NCBI RefSeq assembly: GCF_016862275.1
Contig: NZ_BOMQ01000043.1
Span: 1 to 64,000 of the forward strand
Source of the DNA: Actinoplanes nipponensis
GTDB lineage: Bacteria > Actinomycetota > Actinomycetes > Mycobacteriales > Micromonosporaceae
Length of the DNA: 64,000 nucleotides
Direction: 5' to 3'
Shown: in pieces, positions 56,814 to 64,000 of the stretch
Position numbering within the stretch: position 1 is the stretch's first letter
How the letters are laid out: every line of letters starts with the position of its first letter
Notes under the pieces: model-generated
Told to the model about the DNA's origin: nothing
Databases searched by the model: none
Seen by the model: the letters and a program-made list of their open reading frames with translations, nothing else
Position numbers and translations under genes: made by a program

Positions 56814-58324
56814 CTCAGCGCGAAGTAGGGGGAGTTGAGGATCAGGGCGATCAGGTGCGGGAACATCCAGCCGACGGCGGCGTCGCCCGGCTTCAGGGCC
56901 GAGGCGCGGGTCTTGCCGTAGAACGCGGCGATGGCCTCGGTGTGCGCCGGCGCGAGGGTACGGCCCACCAGCCGGCCCGCGGTCGCGTCGATCAGCGCCC
57001 CGTAGGTGGCGGGGGTGGGGCCCACGAACGCCGGCACCAGCGACTCCGGCCGGCGCAGCGTGTCCGGCCACCACCCGGCGGCGATGTTCAGGTGCGCGTT
57101 CCACCGGACGACCTGTCCCGACGGCGACGCCCAGGCGCCGGCCACGTCGGGGTAGCCGTTCGGGGGCGCCCAGGCCATCGGCGCCTGCCCGGCCGACTCG
57201 GTGATCCAGTAGAGGGCCTTGAGCGACCGGGTGCCGGACTTCTCCGGCGCGTAGCCCAGCGTGCGCACCGTCGCGACGATGTCCTCGTACGGGGTGCGGG
57301 TCTTCGCGCCGGCCGCCGCGGCGAACTCGGCCGAGCCGAAGAGCGCGCGCAGCACCGGGGCGATCGCGGTCCGGTGGTCCAGGTAGACCTTGGCCAGCCG
57401 GTTCACCAGGGCGGCGGGCGGGTTGTCGGCGACGAAGCGCACGCACAGCTTGGTGGCGATGCGCCGGGCGGTCGCCGGGTGCAGGGCCAGGTGGTCGAGC
57501 AGGGCCATGGCGGCGGTCTGCCCGCCGGAGGCGTACTTGTTGGCGTGCCGGAAGCCGAGCACCCGGACCGCGCCGGTCGCGTGCCGGCCGGCCTCGTAGC
57601 GGTAGCGCCCGGTGTCCCAGCTGACCGTCATGCCGGTGAACAGCCGGGCGGCGTTCCTGACGTCGGACTCGGTGTAGCCCAGCCCGACGGTGTGCAGTTC
57701 GAGCAGCTCGCGGCCGTAGTTCTCGTTCGGCGCGTACTTGGTGGAGAAGCGGTTGTCCAGGTACGTCAGCATGGCCGGGTGCCGGGCGGAGGCCTTGAGC
57801 AGGTCGGCGAAGCGGCCCAGCGCGTGCGGCCGGATCACCGTCCGGTCGTAGTCCTGCCGGCTGTCCCAGACGTCGCCGGCGGGGTTGGTGACGTTGAGGT
57901 GGTTGGACCAGAAGTCGACCATCACCTCCAGCAGCTGCCGCTCGCTCCAGACCGCCCGGGCGATCGTGGCGCAGCCCAGCTCGTACATGGTGTGCCAGCC
58001 GTACATCTCCAGGGCGCCGCTGCGGACCTTGGCGCGGACCCCGTCGATGGTGAGCCGGCTCAGCGGCAGCCGGGCGATCAGGTCGTCGGCGACCGGGTCG
58101 GCGATCGCCGCCGGCCGGAGCTGCCGCTCCAGCCAGGCGGCGGCGCCGAGGTGGCGGATCTCGGCGATGGCGGCGGTGGTCGGGCCGTACGTCGCGCGGC
58201 GCAGCAGGTGCAGCAACGGGTCGCTGGGGAGGAAGTCCGCGGGCGCCGTCACAACCTCGACGTCGGCCGGCCGCCCCGATCGGTCAGGCTTCCCGCCGCC
58301 GTGCTCCCGGATCGCAACCGACAT
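56810..58324 (-). CDS. DUF1800 protein
   Basis: 504 residues. LLRRATYGPTTAAIAEIRHL, LEVMVDFWSNHLNV, YLDNRFSTKYAPNENYGRELLELHTVGLG and RRIATKLCVRFVADNP are the blocks that define DUF1800. No signal peptide is apparent, in contrast to its DUF1501 partner. The ATG at 58324 is only nine bases from the GTG of the divergent spermidine-synthase-like gene. Function unknown; the fixed pairing with DUF1501 suggests a complex. Confidence 0.88.
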   Translation of the reverse strand: MSVAIREHGGGKPDRSGRPADVEVVTAPADFLPSDPLLHLLRRATYGPTTAAIAEIRHLGAAAWLERQLRPAAIADPVADDLIARLPLSRLTIDGVRAKVRSGALEMYGWHTMYELGCATIARAVWSERQLLEVMVDFWSNHLNVTNPAGDVWDSRQDYDRTVIRPHALGRFADLLKASARHPAMLTYLDNRFSTKYAPNENYGRELLELHTVGLGYTESDVRNAARLFTGMTVSWDTGRYRYEAGRHATGAVRVLGFRHANKYASGGQTAAMALLDHLALHPATARRIATKLCVRFVADNPPAALVNRLAKVYLDHRTAIAPVLRALFGSAEFAAAAGAKTRTPYEDIVATVRTLGYAPEKSGTRSLKALYWITESAGQAPMAWAPPNGYPDVAGAWASPSGQVVRWNAHLNIAAGWWPDTLRRPESLVPAFVGPTPATYGALIDATAGRLVGRTLAPAHTEAIAAFYGKTRASALKPGDAAVGWMFPHLIALILNSPYFALR

Positions 58325-58333
58325 ACTGCTGCG

Positions 58334-59185
58334 GTGGCGCAGCGCAGGCGGGACGAGCGGCGGGTCGAGACCGTCGGCTCGGGCGTCGCCGAGCTGGTCG
58401 CGGACCCGGACCGGGCGTCGGGCTGGACGCTGCTGCTGGACGGCGCCCCGCAGTCGCACGTCGACCTGGCCGACCCCACGCACCTGGAGTTCGAGTACAT
58501 CCGGCGGATGGCCGCCGCCATCGACCTGATCGCGCCGGCCGGTGCGCCGCTGCGCGCCCTGCACCTGGGCGGCGGCGCGCTGACGCTGCCCCGCTACGTG
58601 GCGGCCACCCGGCCGGGCTCGCCGCAGCGGGTGGTGGAGATCGACGGGCCGCTGGTCGAGCTGGTGCGCCGGGCGCTGCCCTGGGACCCCCGGGCCAAGC
58701 TGCGGGTCCGGGTCGGCGATGCCCGCGAGGCGGTCACCGGCATGCGCGACGGCGGGTACGACCTGGTCGTCGTGGACGTGTTCGCGGGTGCGCGCACCCC
58801 GGCGCACCTGGCGTCGGTGGAGTTCATGCGGGAGGCGGCCCGGGTGCTGGCGCCGGACGGCTGGCTGATCGCGAACGTGGCGGACGGACCGCCGCTGCAC
58901 TACGCGCGGACCCAGGTGGCCACCATCCGGGCCGCCCTGCCGCGGGCCTGCCTGGTCGCGGACGCCGCGGTGCTGCGGGGCCGGCGCTTCGGCAACCTCG
59001 TGGTGCTCGCCGGCCGGACCCCGCCGCCGGTCGCCGGGCTGAGCCGGCGCGCGGCCGGGGACTGGTTCCCGGGCCGGGTGGAGACCGACCTCGATCGATT
59101 CACCGGGGGCCGGGCGCCGGCCACGGACATCGACGCCCTTGCCTCCCCGGCGCCGCCGGAGGGGCTGTTCAGCGCGCGACCCTAG
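58334..59185 (+). CDS. Spermidine-synthase-like methyltransferase-fold protein
   Basis: About 283 residues. LLLDGAPQSHVDLADPTHLEFEY, LHLGGGALTLPRYVA and VVEIDGPLVELVRRALP are the polyamine-synthase (Rossmann methyltransferase) blocks, with YDLVVVDVFAGARTPAHL for the substrate-side loop. The usual catalytic Asp of the D-x-x-D-P motif is not clear, and actinomycete members of this group often lack proved polyamine activity. CATACT at 58322-58327 ends six bases before the GTG and lies over the ATG of the divergent DUF1800 gene, so the two transcription units overlap closely. Confidence 0.85.
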   Translation: MAQRRRDERRVETVGSGVAELVADPDRASGWTLLLDGAPQSHVDLADPTHLEFEYIRRMAAAIDLIAPAGAPLRALHLGGGALTLPRYVAATRPGSPQRVVEIDGPLVELVRRALPWDPRAKLRVRVGDAREAVTGMRDGGYDLVVVDVFAGARTPAHLASVEFMREAARVLAPDGWLIANVADGPPLHYARTQVATIRAALPRACLVADAAVLRGRRFGNLVVLAGRTPPPVAGLSRRAAGDWFPGRVETDLDRFTGGRAPATDIDALASPAPPEGLFSARP

Positions 59186-59312
59186 ACGGCAGTACGGCCG
59201 GTGTGGGCCGAAGGTTCAGCGGCTCCCGGCCGGGGGTGCCGTCGTTGGGTGATGAGGCGAATTCACCTCCCCCCGGCTTGTCGGACCCCCGCTCTGTCGA
59301 TCTAATCGGAGA

Positions 59313-60827
59313 ATGCCGGATTCGCATTTTCTCTCGGCCGCCGCGCTCCCCGCCGACCACCTCGACGTCTTCGGCCCCCTGCAGGGCGGTGAGCGCCGCC
59401 TGTGGCAGGGTCGCTGCGCCGTCGCCGAGTACGCCTTCGACCAGGCGGCGTCGCTGCCGCGCTGGGCGCTGCCCGAGACCACCGAGGTGCTCGTCACCGA
59501 CCAGCGCGTGCTGTACGCGTACACCCGCTCGGACTCCCCGGACGACCTCGAGGTGACCTCGGGCGAGCTGCGCTGGCTCTGGCCGCAGCACCTGCGGGTG
59601 CAGCCCGGCGCCCGGACGGCGGGCCGCGCGGCCGCCGCGGCGCAGATCCAGCTCGTGTGCGCCGCCTCCGACGGCTCGTTCCCGGCGCTGGTCTTCGCGG
59701 GCGGCGACCTGGGCACGGTCGCGGACGCGGACCGGCTGGCCAACCTGATGCGGCACGCGATCGCCCGCTTCCGGGTCGACCACGCGGACAAGCTCGGCCT
59801 GTCGACGCCGCAGGCCCGGATGCTGTCCCGGCTGCTGATCGGCCCCGAGTTCAGCAACTACCAGGGCGGCGAGGGTCAGACGGTGACGCTGCTGGGCGCC
59901 CTGTCGGTGCACCGCCCGGCCGATCCCCCGCCGGCCGACCTGGAGATCGCCATCCTGCCGCCCGGGACCGGGCCGGCCGCCGAGCCACCGGTGTCGTCGC
60001 CGGCCGGCGCGGCGACGGACGATCCGGGGCACGAAAGCCTGCTGCTCGCCAGCCTGCACCCCGAGCTGCCGCAGTCCCTCGGCTCCCGCCTCGACGCGCT
60101 CCGGCCGGACCACCACGAGCCGCATCCGGCCGCCGGCTTCGCCGCCGTAGCCCCGCCCGCCGCCGTAGCCCCGCCCGCCGGCACCGCCCCGGCAGGCCCG
60201 GCCGCCGGCACCGCCCCGGTAGCCCCGGCCGCCGCCGGCACCGCCTCCGTGGGCCAGGCGACGGCCGCCGGCACCGCGGCCGTGGGCTCGGCCACGGCCG
60301 GCGACCCCCTGACGACCGGCGCCGCGCGCCTGCCCCATTACCGGCCGGGACTGGCCGCCGACCAGGTCCGCGCGCTGCAGGCCGCCGCGGCCGAGCGGGC
60401 GGCACTTCTCAGCCAGCCGGACGTGGCATCCCGCGCGGCGGACCTCGCCGCCCGGATCGCCAGCCTGGTCTCCGCCGCGGACGAGCGGGCCGGATGGGAG
60501 CAGGTCGCAGACGAGCAGGCCGGATGGGAGCAGCCTGAGGTCGAGCCGACGGCCTGGCAGCCGCTCGCGCCGGAGCCGGCCGGTTGGGAGCCAACCACGC
60601 CGGAGCCGGCCGCGTGGGAGCCAACCACGCAGGAGCCGGCCGCCTGGGAGCCGACCACGCCGGAGACCGACCTGTCCGACGACCCGACCACCGACCTCAC
60701 CGCCCGGGCCGCCAACGTCCGCCGGGCCGCCGCCCGCTTCACGGCCAACTCGGCCAAGGGCAAGGCCGGGACCCGCCGGGACGCGCCCGAGATCGGCTCG
60801 ACCTCCCGGGGCAACCGCAACCGCTAG
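59313..60827 (+). CDS. Hypothetical protein with PH-like N-terminus and Trp-Glu-Pro repeats
   Basis: 504 residues. Residues 25-170 contain beta-rich blocks like LVTDQRVLYAYTRS and LRWLWPQHLRVQPG, suggestive of a bacterial PH/GRAM-like domain. From about 205 to 350 it is Pro/Ala low complexity; about 390-450 has tandem units such as AGWEPTTPEPAAWEPTTQE. It ends basic (RRAAARFTANSAKGKAGTRR). No signal or membrane helix is seen. TTGTCG (59278-59283), 17 bases, TCTAAT (59301-59306) and six bases precede the ATG: a complete leaderless promoter. Confidence 0.72.
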   Translation: MPDSHFLSAAALPADHLDVFGPLQGGERRLWQGRCAVAEYAFDQAASLPRWALPETTEVLVTDQRVLYAYTRSDSPDDLEVTSGELRWLWPQHLRVQPGARTAGRAAAAAQIQLVCAASDGSFPALVFAGGDLGTVADADRLANLMRHAIARFRVDHADKLGLSTPQARMLSRLLIGPEFSNYQGGEGQTVTLLGALSVHRPADPPPADLEIAILPPGTGPAAEPPVSSPAGAATDDPGHESLLLASLHPELPQSLGSRLDALRPDHHEPHPAAGFAAVAPPAAVAPPAGTAPAGPAAGTAPVAPAAAGTASVGQATAAGTAAVGSATAGDPLTTGAARLPHYRPGLAADQVRALQAAAAERAALLSQPDVASRAADLAARIASLVSAADERAGWEQVADEQAGWEQPEVEPTAWQPLAPEPAGWEPTTPEPAAWEPTTQEPAAWEPTTPETDLSDDPTTDLTARAANVRRAAARFTANSAKGKAGTRRDAPEIGSTSRGNRNR

Positions 60828-60848
60828 CGCGAGAGCCGCCCGGGCCGG

Positions 60849-62054
60849 TCAGACCCCCACGGTGAAGCAGGCACCGGCGGCGACCCGCTCCTCGTGCACG
60901 CGGTGGGCCCGCCGGAGCAGCTCCATCAGCTCGTCCTGCCGGCGGATCCGGGCCCGGTACTTCTCCGGCAGGCTCCTGAGGTGCGTCTCCTCGGCGAGCA
61001 GCCGATGGTAGATCTCGTCGCAGTAGCGCGGGTCGGTCTCGACGTCGAGGAACGCGTTGGCGTGCCGGCGGGCCGCGGCGACGTAGGTCTGCGCGCGTCC
61101 CTTGGGGCTGAGCAGCGACGCGACGACGGTGACGGCCAGCACGCCGATGATGAAGACCAGGGAGATCCCGGTGCTGATCTCGACCACGTCGACGGGCGCG
61201 CCGCCGTTGATGAACGGCACGTTGTTCTCGTGCAGGGCGTGCAGGATCAGCTTCACGCCGATGAAGGCCAGGATCGCCGCCAGGCCGTACGAGAGGTAGA
61301 TGAGCCGGTCCAGCAGCCCGTCCAGCAGGAAGTACAGCTGGCGCAGGCCCAGCAGGGAGAACGCGGTGGCCGTGAAGACCAGGTACACGCTCTGGGTGAG
61401 GCCGAAGATGGCCGGGATGGAGTCCAGCGCGAACAGGATGTCGGTGCCGCCGATGGCGACCATGACCAGCAGCATGGGGGTCAGCACGCGCCGGCCGTCC
61501 TGGACGGTGAACAGCTTGTCGCCGTCGTAGCCGTCCGCGGTGCGCAGGAAGCGCCGGGCGGTCCGGATGATGATGTTGTCCGCGGACCGGTCGTCGCTGT
61601 CCTCGCCGCGCAGCAGGTTGCCGGCGGTGATCAGCAGGATCAGCCCGAAGAGGTAGAAGACCCAGGCGAACGAGTTGATCAGCGCCGCGCCCAGGAAGAT
61701 GAACCCGGTCCGGGCCACGAGCGAGAAGACGATGCCGAAGAGCAGCACCTTCTGCTGGTCGGCGCGCGGCACCTTGAAGCTGTTCAGCAGCACCAGGAAC
61801 ACGAAGAGGTTGTCGACGGACAGGGCCTTCTCGGTCACCCAGCCGGCGAAGTACTCGGCGCCCATGTCCCGGCCGCCGAGGATCAGCACCCCGAGGCCGA
61901 AGGCGATGGCCAGGCCGACGTACACCGCGGACCAGGCGGCCGCCTCGCGCAGTGTGGGGATGTGCGCCCGCCGGACGTGGAAGTAGAAGTCGAAGACGAC
62001 CAGGCCGGCGATCCCCACCAGGGTCAACGCCCAGACCAGACCGGACACCTGCAT
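60849..62054 (-). CDS. TerC-family membrane protein
   Basis: About 401 residues with nine or more hydrophobic segments. EYFAGWVTEKALSVDNLFVF and GTDILFALDSIPAIFGLTQS hold the two acidic, metal-binding membrane motifs of the TerC/Alx family, which in other bacteria exports manganese or calcium during membrane metalation. The N-terminal 30 residues and the cytosolic C-terminal tail of about 90 (YCDEIYHRLLAEETHLRSLP) are charged. The ATG at 62054 lies nine bases after GGAG. No yybP-type manganese riboswitch could be recognised in the short space upstream. Confidence 0.9.
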   Translation of the reverse strand: MQVSGLVWALTLVGIAGLVVFDFYFHVRRAHIPTLREAAAWSAVYVGLAIAFGLGVLILGGRDMGAEYFAGWVTEKALSVDNLFVFLVLLNSFKVPRADQQKVLLFGIVFSLVARTGFIFLGAALINSFAWVFYLFGLILLITAGNLLRGEDSDDRSADNIIIRTARRFLRTADGYDGDKLFTVQDGRRVLTPMLLVMVAIGGTDILFALDSIPAIFGLTQSVYLVFTATAFSLLGLRQLYFLLDGLLDRLIYLSYGLAAILAFIGVKLILHALHENNVPFINGGAPVDVVEISTGISLVFIIGVLAVTVVASLLSPKGRAQTYVAAARRHANAFLDVETDPRYCDEIYHRLLAEETHLRSLPEKYRARIRRQDELMELLRRAHRVHEERVAAGACFTVGV

Positions 62055-62101
62055 GACCACACGCTCCACGATGTCTCGGTCGACGGCCGGCGATCATCAT
62101 C

Positions 62102-62896
62102 CTAGGGGGACGGAACGGCCGGCCGGCCCTTCGTCGTGGCGTCCGTCACGGCGGCCCGGAGTTGCGTGATCGTCAGGAAGAGCACGCCGGTCAGGTCGGC
62201 GCCGCGGAGATCGGCCCCGCGCAGGTCGGCCCCGGTGACGTCGGCCGAGCGCAGGTCGGCGCCGCGCAGGTCCGCCCCGATCAGCAGCGCGCCGCGCAGG
62301 TTCGCGCCGCGTAGGTCGGCGCCCCGGAGCCGGCGCCCGATGAGCTGGGCGCCGCGGTGGTCGGGCCCGCACCCACCCGCGCCGGCGCGGGCCAGCTCGC
62401 TGGCCTTCTGCAACAGCGGGTTGACCCGCCGGCGGTGCGCGTCGACGTCCAGCGCCAGCAGCTCCTCCGGCGTGCCGGCGGTCAGGGCGGTGGTCTCGGC
62501 GAGCGCGGCGCGCAGCTTGGGGTGCAGGCGCCGGGCCGCCGGCAGCTCGAGCGCCTCGGTGACGTACCAGAGCAGCTCGTGCAGCTGGCGCATGACCGGC
62601 AGCACCGCGAACATCGGCCCGGCGATGCCGGGCGTGCCGCGCCAGTCGCGGCCGCCGAAGGTCACCTGGGTGACCTGCTGGCCGGCGCCGAAGCAGTCGA
62701 ACACGACGCAGCCCGGGAAGCCCCGCTCGGGGAGCCGGTCGTGGATGCCGCAGCGGAAGTCCTCGGCCAGGTTGGGGCACGGCCGGCCCGCGGGCTTGTC
62801 GATGGCGAAGTCGGACGACCGGGCGAAGGCGGGGGCGACGCAGCAGAGCCCGGCGCACCGGCCGCAGTCCGCGCGCAGCTGCTCGGTGGATAGCAC
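62102..62896 (-). CDS. Cys-rich (YkgJ-like) and pentapeptide-repeat protein
   Basis: 264 residues. The N-terminal part has CGRCAGLCCVAPAFA, then CPNLAEDFRCGIHDR and FPGCVVFDCFGAG, a cysteine set like that of YkgJ-type zinc/iron-cluster proteins. After a helical middle, about 175-245 has pentapeptide repeats (RGADLRGANLRGALLIGADL) that form a right-handed beta helix. Some pentapeptide proteins mimic DNA and protect gyrase, but the fusion to a Cys domain makes another role likely. ACGGTA at 62904-62909 reads TACCGT seven bases before the GTG at 62896; longer starts to 63115 lack conserved sequence. Confidence 0.8.
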   Translation of the reverse strand: MLSTEQLRADCGRCAGLCCVAPAFARSSDFAIDKPAGRPCPNLAEDFRCGIHDRLPERGFPGCVVFDCFGAGQQVTQVTFGGRDWRGTPGIAGPMFAVLPVMRQLHELLWYVTEALELPAARRLHPKLRAALAETTALTAGTPEELLALDVDAHRRRVNPLLQKASELARAGAGGCGPDHRGAQLIGRRLRGADLRGANLRGALLIGADLRGADLRSADVTGADLRGADLRGADLTGVLFLTITQLRAAVTDATTKGRPAVPSP

Positions 62897-63039
62897 GGCA
62901 CCGACGGTATACCGCGGCCCCTTTCGGGTGCCGAGTCCGACATGGCGGTTACCTGTCGTCACCATGCCACCTGACTGAAAGTAAACCTGAGTTGCCGCAG
63001 CGCTCATCCGTCCAGGTGATAACCGCGCCCGTCCGTACG

Positions 63040-63069
63040 GGTGACTACGCATCGTCATGGTGACTACGC
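63040..63069 (+). promoter_or_regulatory. Direct repeats upstream of the lamin-tail gene
   Basis: GGTGACTACGC occurs at 63040-63050 and again at 63059-63069, a spacing of 19 bases, about 36-56 bases before the start codon. Two turns apart on the same face of the helix, they look like tandem binding sites of an activator. The divergent promoter of the Cys-rich gene is in the same 209-base space. Confidence 0.4.
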
Positions 63070-63105
63070 TCCGTGGATCATTACAGTCATGAGGAGAACT
63101 TGCTG

Positions 63106-64000
63106 ATGCGTGCACGGAAGACGGCGGTCCTGGCCGCGTTCGGCTGCGCCGCCGCCCTCGGCCTGGCCGCCCCCGCGGCCGCCGCCGACGCGGCGCCGAC
63201 GATCTCGGCCCCGGCCAGCCGCAACGGCTTCGGCCCGATCACGATCACCGGTACGGCCCCCGCGGGCGCGACGGTGGAGCTCTACGAGTCGGCGTACGTC
63301 TTCAACGACTTCTACAAGGCGCCGAACTACACCAACGGCGGCTTCGTGTCGACGACCGCCTCGGCCTCGGGCACCTACTCCCTGAGCCGCGACCTGGACT
63401 CCGGCTTCCGCTTCTACGTGGTGGCCAACGGCGTCGCGTCCAGCCGCATCTCGGTGGCGATGGGCATCGTGCCGACGCTGACGATGACCGCCTCGAACGG
63501 CACCGTGAACGTCACGGTCACCGCCAACCCGACGCAGCCCGGCCTGATGGCGCACGTCCAGCGCAGCTCCGGCGGCAGCTGGACGGACCTGGCGGGCGGC
63601 CAGACCGTCGGCGACGGCTCGGTCTTCACGACCACGCTGACCGGCCAGGGCACCGGGACGAAGTCGTACCGCGCGGTGATCGACGCCGAGCCGGACAACA
63701 ACCTGCTGGCCGGGCACACCGAGACGGTGTCGATCGACGTCGGCAGCGGCAGCGGCAGCGGCACCGGTGGCGGCGCCACGCCCACCACCCCGGGCACGCC
63801 CACCACTCCGAGCACGCCCAGCACGCCGAGCACCCCGGCGACGCCCGCGCCGAAGGCCGGCGACGTGCAGTTCACCAAGATCGTCTACAACTCGCCGGGC
63901 GCCGACACCGGCAGCAACACCAGCCTCAACGCCGAGTACGCGCGCCTGACCAACCGGACCGGCAAGACGATCAACCTGCGCGGCTGGACGATCCGCGACG
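63106..64000 (+). CDS. Secreted lamin-tail-domain protein (5' part, runs off the window)
   Basis: At least 298 residues; the frame is open to 64000. A signal peptide ends APAAAADAA. Two Ig-like or CalX-like beta domains follow (ITITGTAPAGATVELYESAY; LTMTASNGTVNVTVTANPTQ), then a Gly/Ser and Thr/Pro/Ser linker (TPTTPGTPTTPSTPSTPSTP). The last about 45 residues (VQFTKIVYNSPGADTGSN, YARLTNRTGKTINLRGWTIRD) are the start of a lamin-tail domain. It is an extracellular protein, perhaps a wall-bound or DNA-associated one. GAGGAG precedes the ATG by nine bases, and two direct repeats lie upstream. Confidence 0.85.
   Translation, partial: MRARKTAVLAAFGCAAALGLAAPAAAADAAPTISAPASRNGFGPITITGTAPAGATVELYESAYVFNDFYKAPNYTNGGFVSTTASASGTYSLSRDLDSGFRFYVVANGVASSRISVAMGIVPTLTMTASNGTVNVTVTANPTQPGLMAHVQRSSGGSWTDLAGGQTVGDGSVFTTTLTGQGTGTKSYRAVIDAEPDNNLLAGHTETVSIDVGSGSGSGTGGGATPTTPGTPTTPSTPSTPSTPATPAPKAGDVQFTKIVYNSPGADTGSNTSLNAEYARLTNRTGKTINLRGWTIRD

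Overview
This window is very G+C-rich actinobacterial DNA, with strong third-position G/C bias and many GTG starts. The gene content points to an actinomycete of the Micromonosporaceae/Actinoplanes type: two WhiB proteins, a nickel superoxide dismutase with its maturation protease, a SigR/RsrA thiol-stress pair, the ribosomal protein bL37, a TB7.3-type biotinyl protein, a PdtaS-type kinase and a DUF5709 protein. No tRNA, rRNA, insertion sequence, prophage or CRISPR array was seen. The family placement is inference from gene content, not from a marker search.

Layout. 1-9.4 kb holds housekeeping and stress genes: a nucleotidyltransferase with a low-complexity insert, a lipoprotein hydrolase, a quinone-oxidoreductase-like protein, malic enzyme, divergent sodX/sodN with a coupled acetyltransferase, an RsbW-like protein, a GntR regulator, a diacylglycerol-kinase-like protein and whiB1 with two CRP-like sites upstream. 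9.4-10.35 kb is non-coding and full of degenerate repeats. 10.35-13.94 kb is a sulfur-assimilation operon (sulfite reductase, small zinc ribbon, cysH, sirohydrochlorin chelatase-like) preceded by a 28-codon peptide that ends in a Cys-containing motif, followed by a hairpin. 14.06-25.6 kb is a polymorphic-toxin locus: a giant LamG protein, a 2220-residue Rhs-Hint protein with a ParB-like C-terminal toxin, and two small overlapping candidate immunity genes.

25.8-37.2 kb resumes a gene block that, from memory, matches M. tuberculosis Rv3219-Rv3228 (whiB1, pdtaS, TB7.3, rshA, sigH, an SRAP protein, aroA, rsgA). Here whiB1 is separated from pdtaS by the repeats, sulfur genes and Rhs locus, so these look like an insertion into an old neighbourhood. 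sigR has an exact SigR-type promoter (GGAAT-N18-GTT) and an upstream in-frame GTG that would give a long isoform. 37.2-41.8 kb carries membrane and signalling genes, including a two-component pair and two anti-sigma-like ATPases; one of these seems to start at ATC.

41.9-52.3 kb is mainly cell-wall and polysaccharide enzymes: a GH16-like protein lacking its catalytic acids next to an intact GH16-ricin enzyme, a penicillin-binding protein with a PASTA domain, a GH46 chitosanase, 4-alpha-glucanotransferase and two MT0933-type small proteins. 52.4-64 kb has an orphan polyketide-synthase-like KR-DH protein behind a perfect 12-bp inverted repeat, a DUF1800/DUF1501 pair, a spermidine-synthase-like protein, a TerC protein, a Cys-rich pentapeptide protein and the start of a secreted lamin-tail protein cut by the window end.

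A recurring feature is a TANNNT-like -10 element placed 6-7 bases before the start codon of about fifteen genes, suggesting common leaderless transcription.
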